The position numbers were made by a program, and so were the translations under genes. A DNA stretch of 23,376 bases from Sphacelaria rigidula (lineage: Eukaryota > Phaeophyceae > Sphacelariales): NCBI GenBank assembly GCA_964200075.2, contig CAXNAA020000266.1:1-23376 (forward strand), read 5' to 3'. Positions 8,482-17,679 of this stretch are shown here, in pieces (position 1 is the stretch's first letter; every line of letters starts with the position of its first letter). The notes under the pieces were generated by a model. That model was not told the origin of the DNA. It did no database searches and was given only the letters and a program-made list of their open reading frames with translations.

Positions 8482-9039
8482 AGTACAGTAGTGGACGGTC
8501 TATCTATTCGTTTTGTGGCATTTCGTGATATTTTCGTGGTTGGCGATTTCCTTGGGCTCTTTTGCTTGTCACCGCTTATCACATTGGGGATCTGAAGATA
8601 CTTGTATCCGCTTCACATTCCAAGAAAAATAAATCGTCTGTACTCAATACTCAGTGACTTATGGACTGACTGGTCATCGGGGATCGTGACACCTTTCAGT
8701 CCAGATTCTTACTCTTCAGTATTTTCGGTTGATCGAGTCTGTCCTGATCATCTTTTGTAAAGAAATGTACAATTTTACTTTTTTGAAATTCCACCTACTC
8801 ATTGCTCTACAGCCGAAAAACTGTGTTTCACGGCCAATAATATCCTCCTCATAGACGGCTTATTTAGTCGTATCGCCCGACAACACCAACTAATACTGGC
8901 TTGGGCACTGTTTTTCGAGGATGATCTGTATATTGTACCAAAATCTACCGACGCTAGCAATTTCGAGTTCTATCGAAGAATAGTACGTCAGGAAAACCAC
9001 AAAACACCGCTGAATAGTTAGACCGCCCACTACTGTAGT
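8482..9039. repeat. Element bounded by 28-bp inverted repeats
   Basis: 8482-8509 (AGTACAGTAGTGGACGGTCT onward) and the reverse complement of 9012-9039 agree at 25 of 28 positions. The match resumes inward after a 6-base gap (GTTTTGTGG at 8510, CCACAAAAC at 8997). The ~560-bp unit has no coding capacity, which fits a non-autonomous DNA transposon. It contains the second copy (8789-8846) of the dispersed fragment at 411-479. I could not identify a target-site duplication. Confidence 0.6.
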
Positions 9040-9257
9040 TCTTGCATCACGAGTGTTTCTTCAATGCCAAAACACAATGCACATCCCGCAACAGCACCCG
9101 CCACCTCAACAAACGGTCAAAAACATCTGAGACGGAAGCAAACATCACCGAGTAGAAATTCCGCAAAGCATTCGCTCCATCTCAGAGGAAAATTCACGCC
9201 AGGTGTTCTCACGATGAGTAGCAGTAGATCGATCTACTCCACCTGTTGCCCATATCA

Positions 9258-9475
9258 AACCTTTGACGACGAGCATGAATAGGTCATGCGTTCGATCTGC
9301 ATCAAATTAGCTTGGAAAATGACCACATAGAACCACATATTTTTGAGCTTAAAATCGAGATTTGTTGTTGGAACGGAAGGTTTTTCGTGACTTATACCAA
9401 GGCGGTCGAATCGTCCGAAACGGCCGTCACCGCCCTGAAAGCCTGTAACCTGACGGGAATTATGTTGCAAAAATA
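9258..9475 (+). repeat. Family A fragment plus copy of the 3525-3850 arm
   Basis: 9258-9325 begins AACCTTTGACGACGAGCATG and keeps AGGTCATGCGTTCGATCTGC, a diverged left half of family A. 9360-9475 (GGTTTTTCGTGACTTATACC, then GGCGGTCGAATCGTCCG, then TTGCAAAAATATTTGG) is the solo copy of the arm that forms the inverted repeat at 3525-3850. Confidence 0.6.
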
Positions 9476-9494
9476 TTTGGAATAGACGAGGCCA

Positions 9495-9925
9495 GCACAG
9501 TCAAACGGCTCGGTGTGTCACTAGTGTCAAGTTCCGTGTGTTGAAATCCCAGGAAGGAAACGTTAAACGGCTCGTCACGTTAGTGGTGTCGGAGGTTCCG
9601 CGCGTTAAATTTCTAGGGGGAGAGGCAAGTGAAGAGTGTCGCGGAAACAGGTTGTGTCAATTCCGAGTCGGGAAACGCGAGATTCTGGTGAGCAGCTCAC
9701 TGGCACGAAGGAGAGGCAAGCGGCTGGGGAAATCACTGATCCCAGAGTAAATTCCGCCGAGGAAGGGCAAATTCCGCGTGGGGAAACGGGAAGTTGCTGA
9801 GAAGGCGCGGTTTATCACAGAGAAGCGGAAGGATCACATACTGCCACCTGGTGCGCCGGGGTGCGGGGAAATGCCGCGTTGTCATGCGTCATAAATATGA
9901 CACCTGTGTGCAGGAAAGCGGTCTG
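9495..9925 (+). repeat. Composite dispersed repeat R1, copy 3
   Basis: It shares with copy 1 the phrases CACTGGCACGAAGGAG, GGCAA.CGGCT, GGTTGTGT and GGGAAACG.GAGATTCTGGTG. It then carries the conserved second part, GCGGTTTATCACAGAG, ATACTGCCACCTGGTGCG and TGACACCTGTGTGCAGG. The third part is absent; AT-rich sequence and the stem-loop array follow. Confidence 0.6.
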
Positions 9926-10011
9926 AAGAATAATAACATGTGTATAATAAAAATATATACATGAAAAATACCCCGTCACCCGTACGAGCCTTGATGTTTA
10001 TAAATGTTCAC

Positions 10012-10952
10012 ACCCTGGACAACACAATATGTAATATATATTGCCCGCTCAATATGTCGACGCGTCGGGTGATCAATATATATTGGGCAAACGACATGAT
10101 GACACGAGAGAGGGTCAATATATATTGTGCCATCAATATGTTAAGGCTCGCGACATGCAAAATATATTGACCGAACAATATATCACGACACGCGCCACCT
10201 CACTATATTTTGGCCGAGTAATATGTTGGTCCGAGAAAACACCAATATATATTTGTCGAGTAATATATTGGCTGCCACACGAGGTCAATATATATTGACG
10301 ATTCAATATACTCGACACCCGAAGCGCCAACATATATTGCCGCCCCAATATGTCGTGCGTCAATGCGTCCAATATATATTGGGCGGACACTATACGAGGG
10401 AACCGACGGTCACAATACATGTTGGTGTAGCAAAATGTATTGATTTTCAACATATTTATTGGAAATTGTATTGGAATGAGTATAATAGGCAGTTCTTTGT
10501 TCGCAGGCGCCATTCAAAGACGTATTTTACATGCCGAAAATGCTCAATGTATTCCTCCGCAAGCGTGTTCAATATATATTGGCTGCACAATAGCTATCCG
10601 ATCAACGTGCGCAATATATATATTGGAAAAACAATACTTCTGCATGGTTTGCGTTTAATATATATTATGGTAACAATATGCTACGGGTCGCCTCGACTCA
10701 ACATATATTGACGCTTCAATACACGCACGGCCGGCATGCATAATATATATTGAATGTTTTATTCTCGGAGCAACTGCATGCCCAATATATATCGGCATAC
10801 ATTACTTCATGATCATGACACGAGCAATATATGTTACTGCTTCAATATCTCCGAGGATATCTCAACGCAACATATATTAAAAGGACAATCTTTGCGCTGG
10901 CTCCAATACAAAATATTGGTATCATATTGGAACATATTGTATTGTCCAGGGT
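10012..10952. repeat. Stem-loop array with ~42-bp period and terminal inverted repeats
   Basis: Core palindromes start at 10033, 10075, 10117, 10159, 10202, 10244, 10287, 10329, 10371 and 10414. After a degenerate gap they resume at 10571, 10613, 10657, 10700, 10742, 10784, 10826 and 10869. Spacing is 42-44 bases throughout. The consensus unit is AATATATATTG, about 6 variable bases, CAATATG, about 17 variable bases. ATATTG and CAATAT can pair, giving a stem-loop with a variable loop. The block begins ACCCTGGACAA at 10012 and ends with its inverse, TTGTCCAGGGT at 10952; the two 21-bp ends differ at one base. Variable segments are GC-richer than the cores. Frames that stay open across it do so only because of the periodicity. 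Confidence 0.9.
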
Positions 10953-10977
10953 ATAAGCAACCCAGCCCCGGTGACCA

Positions 10978-11175
10978 CAGGGGTACCAAAAGGCGCATAT
11001 CGACCCGCGTTTTCTGTCGTCGTGATGTTTAGCCAATATATTTATGTTACATGCTGGAAAGGGGATGGGCGGCCCCGCACGGTGGCCAGATAGGTATCAG
11101 GAGGCATATATACCGGGCCGCCTCTTCTATCACCATTTTTTCTGACCAGTATATATATATATATATATTATATAC
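10978..11175 (+). repeat. Diverged direct repeat and AT microsatellite
   Basis: About 10978-11043 (GGGGTACCAAAAGGCGCATA, then TTTTCTGTCGTCGTGATG) and about 11090-11160 (AGGTATCAGGAGGCATATA, then CTCTTCTATCACCATTTTTT) are weakly similar direct copies. Each ends in an AATATATTTAT-like or AGTATATATAT-like stretch. The second runs into (AT)n at about 11151-11169. Confidence 0.5.
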
Positions 11176-11673
11176 GTCAAACGCATTCGACAACTTTCCG
11201 GAGTAGTGCGCGCGAACTTCTACGGCTCCCTTTGAAGTTTTTCCCGATCTGCACGGGCTCCGGCACCCATCGCGTCTAGATCTTTCTCAAAGCGTACACC
11301 ATACTTATAGCATCTAATATATATTGACCGGCAAATACATCGACACACACGTAGACCCAATATATATTGACCGGTCAATATGTTCCCACCAATGCGATCC
11401 TAATATATATTGGCCGTGCAGAATGCCGTCGCCCGCGCTACCCCAATATATACTGATGGAACAATATGGGTTCAACCCCATAGTACCAATATATGTATTG
11501 GACGAGCAATATGTATGCAGTCCCACGACATCAATATATATTGGGCGCGCAATACGTGTGCAGTCCAAGGGTACCAATATATATATTACACCGGCAATAA
11601 ATCGCAAAATTCCAATATGATCGACGAATATATATATATATATATATTGAAAATATATTGTATTGTCCAGGGT
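11176..11673. repeat. Array block 2 with unique 5' module
   Basis: A non-repetitive module (11176-11312, starting GTCAAACGCATTCGACAACT) precedes seven array units at 11316, 11359, 11402, 11445, 11488, 11533 and 11576, spaced 43-45 bases. Then come an (AT)n tract at about 11627-11649 and the terminal sequence ending TTGTCCAGGGT at 11673. The unit design is the same as at 10012-10952: AATATATATTG, 6 bases such as ACCGGT or GGCGCG, then CAATATG or CAATACG. Confidence 0.85.
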
Positions 11674-11692
11674 GTGATAAATATATGTATAT

Positions 11693-12212
11693 GTCAAACG
11701 CATTCGACAACTCTCCCTAGTAATGTACGCGAACTTCTGCGGCTCCCTTTGAAGCTTTTCTCAATTTGCACGGGCTTCGGCACCCATCGCGTCTGGATCT
11801 CTCTCAAAGCGTACACCATACTTATAATATCCAATATATATTGACCGACCAATACATTATCACCCACGCAGACCCAATATATATATATATATATATTGAT
11901 CGATCAATATGTTCTCACCAATGCGACCCTAATATATATTGGTCGTGCAATATGCTGTCGCCCACGCTGCCCCAATATATATTGGTGGGACAATATGTGT
12001 TCAACCCCACAGTACCAAAATATATTTATATATATATATATATATATTTATTGGGCGAACAATATGTATGCAGTCCCACGACATCAATATATATTGGGCG
12101 CGCAATACGTGTGCAGTCCAAGGGTACCAATGTATATTACGCCGCCAATATATCGCAAAATTGCAATATGATCGACTAATATATATTGAAAACATATTGT
12201 ATTGTCCAGGGT
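11693..12212. repeat. Array block 3, duplicate of block 2
   Basis: This is a direct duplicate of 11176-11673. The same module starts GTCAAACGCATTCGACAACT, and the array units follow in the same order with matching variable segments (for example GTATGCAGTCCCACGACATC at 12065 and 11512). Differences are point changes and longer (AT)n tracts at about 11876-11898 and 12018-12050. It ends TTGTCCAGGGT at 12212. Copy and original are tandem, joined by the AT-rich stretch at 11674-11692. Confidence 0.85.
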
Positions 12213-13296
12213 GTGCTACATCTAAAGAGTTGTGCGGGCGCTCCGATACTACGGTGTCATACTCTACTTATGCACGTCGGTTGAACGTTGCACAACCGCT
12301 TGCCACCGGTGCTACTGCTACTCCACTGCACGGTGGTGCTATTCCCCTGCGTTTTCCCCCGTCTCGCTGGGTTTACTTTGCGGTATTAGCGTATCACCGT
12401 GCATGACTCTTGAGGGCGTTTGGGGTCTGTATGACTGTCCCTAAGTGGTACTATTCACGGCTGATTGTGGTTGCCTATGGACGGGGTGTCTATCATGGGC
12501 AAAGTCGGTGGTCGAATAGCGGCCGGCAAACCTCGGCACAAAAATGTTGGACGTAGTTCGGAGATCGAGACGCATGGCGCACGTTTGGACGAGTGGACGA
12601 TATGGGAAGATCTCGGAAAAGTGTGGCCACCATTGCTGTGCCACCGTTGGAAGAGCGGATTTATGGTATCTCGGCTGCCCTTGAAAACCGCGAGGTTCAT
12701 GCACGTTTCTAGCGCGGAAGAGGAGACAGGTAGGTGGCGTTTTCCGCCAAAAGCAGGGGTGCGGGTGTTTCGGTCGGCCAGATCGCCGGGCATGTCGTCT
12801 CATGTCGTGGTGCAGCCTGTGCCTGATCGTGACCGAAAACAATTTAGGTATGCCTGGAACTGTGTTGATTGTGTTCACGTAAATCGAATCTTTCATCAGC
12901 ATCTAGCAAAGCGTGAAAGTGTTCAGCCTGTATTCGAGTACTGCTTCAATCGGGGTCTTCTGGCAGTACCTCTTTCGCTAATGAAAATGTATTTTAGATA
13001 CTTGAAAAAAAGTATATCTGGTAGTACAGTAGTGTGTGCATCACGACTATGAAGCTCGTCGTGAGTAAGTGCGTTACTATCACATGCCCTCCCTTGACAC
13101 CCGTGCGTCAGTCATGCGCCTTAGTCATAGCGAAGATCAGCTTACGATAGGTTGATCGCGGTTCGTGCGTGCCCGTTACACCCACTCGTCGCGATAATAG
13201 TGCGCTGACTTTGGCTTCTGTCAACCTTGTTGCTGCACTCATATTATGACACCACCTCCCCCCTCCCTGTCCCGCTATCGCTCTCAATATACAAAG
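12213..13296. other. Gene-free region upstream of the helicase exon; probable intron end
   Basis: Frames at 12465-13052 (+) and 12441-12902 (-) are both open, but neither shows a known domain, and neither encodes the Walker A, DEAD-like or GDxxQLPP helicase motifs expected before the next exon. The last ~50 bases are pyrimidine-rich (CCACCTCCCCCCTCCCTG) and lead to AG at 13295-13296. This fits a splice acceptor, so at least the end of this stretch is probably intron. Confidence 0.45.
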
Positions 13297-15891
13297 GAAG
13301 CCTTGGAGGCTGGTATGTCGGAGAGCCTATTTCGCCGCCTGTGTGAAGCTCATCCTCAATCTCTTCAACGGTTATCCTACCAGTACCGCATGAACGGCGA
13401 CGTTATGACGCTCTGCAACGACCTCACATACTCGGGCCGACTGCGTTGTGGCAACGCGCGGGTGGAAGGCCAACGGTTACGTCTCCCACGCGAAACAGCA
13501 GCTATTCCTCCGCCTTCCTTTCCGCCCGCGTTGGCGCGTAACGCAAGCGGCGGCCAGAGTGCTTTGCCTTCCTCGTGGCAAGGCAGAACACCACCTGAAC
13601 AGGTCGTACCGCGTCGCCGACAGTCCGACAACGGCTGCAGCAACAACACCATCACCGACAGGGATTTTCCCACGACCGATGTTCGAAACAATCATACTCC
13701 GTGGCTGTCCGAAGTTCTAGATCCGGAAAGAAGAGTGATTTTTTTGGACACAGACGACATTTCTCCTGCGGAAAATGACCGAGTCAGCGCGGAAATCGGG
13801 CGATCCAATGACGTGAGCTCGGGCGGTCTGGGGAAACGACCGTTCGCTGGACTAGAGCTTAGATCGGCAGTGGCAGATAAGGGGAAGGGGGAGGGGCGGG
13901 CCGGTTCTTTAGTCAACCGGGTCGAGTGTGATGTGGTCCGGTTGCTGGCATGGGGGCTGGACAAGGCCGGGTTTGATCTGGGCGAGGCTGGAGTGATTTC
14001 ACCATATCGCTCGCAGGTGAATTGTGCTGTCACGGCGTCAGAAAAGTTGATAATTCATGACTGATTCCGCGATAGCCCCCCCACGAACAAAGCCTGGTTT
14101 GGGGAGGCAAAAGCTACATGTAAGTCAAAATGGAAGGAGCTGAGCACACTGAGCAGCTGGGAATTCCCACGCTTGGTATCGTTTTCGCTAATGTCGCCTA
14201 TATTTGGTGCCTCATGCAGCCTGAAACCAGCTGTCGTGCGCTGTATGGTCAGTTTCTTCGTGAGAGTTTTGGGGCTGGTTTTGAGGGGAGGGGAGGGTAT
14301 CGCAGCATCACTCTCATGCAGTGTAACGCTTTTCTTGTCGTCGATCTCGATGATGCTCTGGTTCGGTTTTAGGGCCCGGTTCGCAGCCCTCTTCATAATG
14401 AAGTGTGTAACCATATTTCTGTCGGCATATACTGATATGTTATCCGAACGTGCATTATTACTTTCAGTAGTGTGCAATATTGAGGAAACAATGGACACGT
14501 CTGACGCATGCACTTCTTTCAGTTTTTGGCTGTCTCTGAGGGAGCGGGTGATAGGGCGACGGGAATCCATGACCGGTGGAATGGTATACTCGCACAGCGT
14601 GTGTCGAGGACACATATTGTGCGACGATCCATCAATCATACCCTCTGCTACAATGACTGCTGACCAACGCCAACAACTTATGTCGTTCGTTTCACAGGTC
14701 CATTTGCTGCAGTCGGCGCTGAAGCCGTCGTACGCGAGCCTGGAGATCAACACCATCGATAAGTATCAGGGTCGAGACAAGGAGGTAAGCCCACTTATCG
14801 TGACCCTATTCCTGGTCCTAAGTCTACTACACCGCTGACCTTTGCCCAAAATATCGGGTGTCATTGCTATTGTATCATGTACCAAGGATTGAAAAGAGAT
14901 CAATCGAATGACGACTTTCAACCTCAAGCCTTTGACCGCCGGAGACGGTGCATCCGTGGAATCGGCGTCGTTTTCAGTTCTTTCTCAAGTGGAAGCGACG
15001 CCGATTCCATAAAGAGATCATATTTGGCGATCAAAGAAAAAGCGTGACCGGAACCTCAGTGTGGAGATGAACGCCACCATTGGTCTATAATCAGAACGGT
15101 GGATGAGCTACATACGAGAAACTGACCCATTCCTAATCTTACAATCCCTTCCCTATGGCCTGATCCTTGCCGCGTGCTGAGGTCTCGAAACATCTTCGCG
15201 AAAACCGTCTCCACATATATATTTTCGGCTCCTTTCCGTCGGTGTTTGGATGTGCTAATGGCAACACTCGCTCATTCTCTGCGAACGCTGTCGGCATGAA
15301 ATAATATGGTTTGGCTTTGAACACTCCTACCCCCCTCGCCCGCGCACACACGGATCCCTACACCGTTTCCTCACCGCCCGACCCGGAGATCAGGTAATCA
15401 TGGTGTCCTTCGTTCGTTCAAACGCGGAGGGTACAGTGGGTCATCTCTTGAGGGACTGGCGGCGATTAAACGTGGCGTTGTCACGGGCAAAGTCTAAGCT
15501 CGTCCTGGTTGGCTCTCTGCGTACTCTGTCAAGCTGCGCCATACTGTCATCGTTAGCCTCTATCCTCAAAACCCGGGGATGGGTTTACCGGCTCCCCCCG
15601 GGGGCGCATTTGTTCTACCCCCGGGGTCTCGCGGAGCACGAATCTGATTTTGGAGAAGGACACGACGTGAAGCGTAACCTTGGACTGGGGAAATCTGGCC
15701 CCACTGGAAAATATGCGCAAGTGCGCCCGTCGAGTAGCGCAGTGGCATTGCCTCGTGGGAGTAGATCGGGCGGCGTTGGGGGTGATGGAGGGATGAAAGG
15801 GGGTAGGGGTAATGGGAATGGTGGAGGGATTGTGGGCGGGGGTAGTGGTGCTTTCGCCGCGAGGGTTAAAGGCAGGAGAAGTGCTGATTGA
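13297..15891 (+). CDS. DNA2: DNA2-like helicase/nuclease, C-terminal helicase part (5' exons not seen)
   Basis: DNA2 is the nuclear helicase-nuclease that trims flaps during Okazaki-fragment maturation and resects DNA ends. I read three exons: 13297-14016 (240 codons), 14698-14784 (29 codons) and 15394-15891 (164 codons plus stop TGA), all joined in phase 0 at GT-AG borders. They encode the second RecA-like lobe of a UPF1-like SF1 helicase. Exon 1 has EALEAGMSESLF at its start, then LSYQYRMNGDVMTLCN with the QYRM motif, LTYSGRLRCG, PWLSEVLDP and ISPYRSQ. Exon 2 has INTIDKYQGRDKE (motif V). Exon 3 has MVSFVRSNAEGTVGHLLRDW and RRLNVALSRAKSKLVLVGS (motif VI). The order and wording follow animal and yeast DNA2. 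Two low-complexity insertions in exon 1 and a Gly-rich C-terminal tail are lineage-specific. Walker A, DEAD-like and nuclease exons are absent from the window, so this is a partial gene or a 5'-truncated copy. Confidence 0.85.
14017..14697 (+). other. Intron 1 of the DNA2-like gene
   Basis: The donor is CAG/GTGAAT at 14016-14022 and the acceptor is TTTCACAG/GTC at 14690-14700; the length is 681 bp. Splicing joins ISPYRSQ to VHLLQSALKPSY in phase 0, as expected between these DNA2 motifs. Reading through gives a stop at 14062-14064. Frames open inside the intron on either strand are incidental. Confidence 0.85.
14785..15393 (+). other. Intron 2 of the DNA2-like gene, carrying a foldback repeat
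   Basis: The donor is GAG/GTAAGC at 14782-14790 and the acceptor is GATCAG/GTAATC at 15388-15399; the length is 609 bp, phase 0. Within it, about 14928-15012 is a diverged family A unit (GCCTTTGACCGCCGGAGACG start). Its centre is a perfect 13-bp inverted repeat, GGAATCGGCGTCG (14958-14970) against CGACGCCGATTCC (14996-15008). Confidence 0.8.
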
Positions 15892-17009
15892 TGTGTAATG
15901 TGCGTGCGTGCGTGTAAGTGCTCGAGTTTTACGTGTAATGGTGCTCTTTTGCTGTTCGATGTTTTCGTGTGTTGTCCTGTGTATGATGTGATTTTGGCGA
16001 CGTCTCTACCGCGGTGTATGTGCTCCCGGATAGAGGGAGAGTAAAGATGTTGTGCCCGTTGTTTCGTTTCGTATCCATATGATTGAATTTCAGGAACACG
16101 CGCTCTGTATGCCTATCGGTGTAGCACCAAGCACATTTACGTATCATTTGTGTTCTCTTGTTCAAAGGGGGCTGATGCGGTCGAATGGAGCCCCCTTGCG
16201 ATCATGCAAAATGGCATTTGAAGGCAAATATTGTTGTGTCTAGTTAGTTATCAAGCAACATGCGGTATAGAAAATAAATATCATCGAAACCTCGTGCCTA
16301 TACCATAAATCGCATGCTGTTGTGAAAACATATACTCATTTTACGCGTGTGTTTCGAAGCTGGTCGTGGCGTTGAGTAACAGATTTCCCAGCGACATACA
16401 ATTTTTGATTATTTTGGTTGTTGCCTTCAAAATTATCTTCAAGTGTTCCTGCTTTTGGCTTCCTACGCATTAATGTGAAGACAACAACAACGCAGGTCAG
16501 GCCGCGAAATTTTTGTGCACGTGCACAAGAAGAGCTGTGTGGCATGCTTTTGAAAGTGAGGGTACTGCTACTGTACAGTTCTGCATCTTCGAGGACACGT
16601 TTCTATTTTGTGTTGACACCGATGGTATATTTCAAAAGGAGTGTTGGTTGAGCGTGTTCTCTGTTGTATGATCAGCGACGTAGGTATGTTCATATTTCAA
16701 AACGATGAAAGTCACCGTGATACAATCACCCCGCATATATGTATGGTTGCATCTAAACCTGCAGCTCATTTTTTGTTTTTCCATGTTTTACTCGTATTTA
16801 CTAGACTACTAGCTTCACCGCAGCATTGATCACAAGTTTATTTCCATTGAGGTGCGACATGATCCGAAATCCCACGCAGACTGAGAACGTGCACATTTTC
16901 GGTGGCCCCAAGGGTCTGCCGAGCGAAATTTTCCAGACACGTAGCCCCCCCCCCCTCACGGACATTTTTTCGAAAATTGTCACGATTTTTTCGATTTTTT
17001 TTGTCAAGT
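15892..17009. other. 3' flank of the helicase gene and gene-free DNA
   Basis: After the stop, the sequence holds candidate 3'-end signals: TGTAA-type words at 15893 and 15933, and AATAAA at about 16273-16278. I cannot tell which is used. The rest shows no recognisable coding region; short open frames on both strands lack motifs. The segment 16945-16990 is C-rich then T-rich low complexity. Confidence 0.4.
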
Positions 17010-17325
17010 TTCTCGCAAGGAGTTGATCAATAAATACTGTTTTGATTATTTTTGTTAATTTTGTTACAAGAAATTGATCAATAAACGCTGACAAAAACCG
17101 AAAAGTTTGGTGGGCTTCGTGGGGTTCGTATATCTGCTTCTGCTCCCTGCCCGTTCTGTCCCGATGACCTCAGATGCCGGAGGGCAATTTTTCGGCAATT
17201 AAAATCATCCGTTTAAAAAATATATATTTTCGGTTAACTTTGTTGCAAGAAATTGATCAATGTACATTGACAAAATCCGAAGAGTTTGGTGGGCTTTGCG
17301 GGGTATATATTTGCTTCTTCTCCTT
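17010..17325 (+). repeat. Diverged direct repeats (CAAGAAATTGATCAAT type)
   Basis: About 17057-17142 and 17239-17321 align as direct copies 179 bp apart: GTTACAAGAAATTGATCAAT against GTTGCAAGAAATTGATCAAT, then GAAAAGTTTGGTGGGCTTCG against GAAGAGTTTGGTGGGCTTTG. A shorter third copy, CTCGCAAGGAGTTGATCAAT, lies 51 bp before the first. No gene is apparent. This may be a remnant of retrotransposon flank, which I could not confirm. Confidence 0.6.
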
Positions 17326-17679
17326 TACATATTTATTTATATATTTGAAACATAAAATTATATAATAAAGGGATCATATGCTATGTATTATATAACATCT
17401 ATTATATATTAATATATGATTCTAAAATACAGTATATGCTGCCCCTTGATGAATATTCGTATATATGATTTCAGTACATAATGTACAATATGATGTTTAT
17501 AATATATACAAAATAGTATATATTAAGGAGAAGCATATGTGTAATATAGACCTATAATATTGACCTATATTATATGGTACACAAAATATGAAATATAATA
17601 CATGGTATGTAATATATTATACATGATATATAATATATCATCATATAAGTATATCTACTGTCTCCGGCAGCTGACCGCA
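17326..17679. repeat. Extremely AT-rich low-complexity stretch
   Basis: Almost only A and T, with many TATATTA, ATATAAT and TATACA words and no stable repeat unit. It abuts the broken end of the retrotransposon. CTTTACATATTTATTTATAT at 17323-17342 resembles CTTACATATTTATTGATATA at 23135-23154 on the other side of the element, but AT-rich sequence makes that a weak match. Confidence 0.7.

Noticed and set aside
10012-12212. CRISPR array
   Set aside because: The setting is eukaryotic with no cas genes, the conserved core is short and degenerate, and blocks 2 and 3 share copied spacers.
9940-12406. Many open frames with repeating Asn-Ile-Tyr-Trp patterns
   Set aside because: They translate the 42-43 bp array. 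The period changes frame repeatedly, so no frame is conserved across units.
12465-13052. 195-codon open frame upstream of the helicase exon, tested as a missing DNA2 exon
   Set aside because: It shows no Walker A, DEAD-like or GDxxQLPP motif; the opposite strand is equally open.
14055-14838. Long open frames on both strands between helicase exons
   Set aside because: They lie in intron 1, and only the final 29 codons of the + frame match DNA2.
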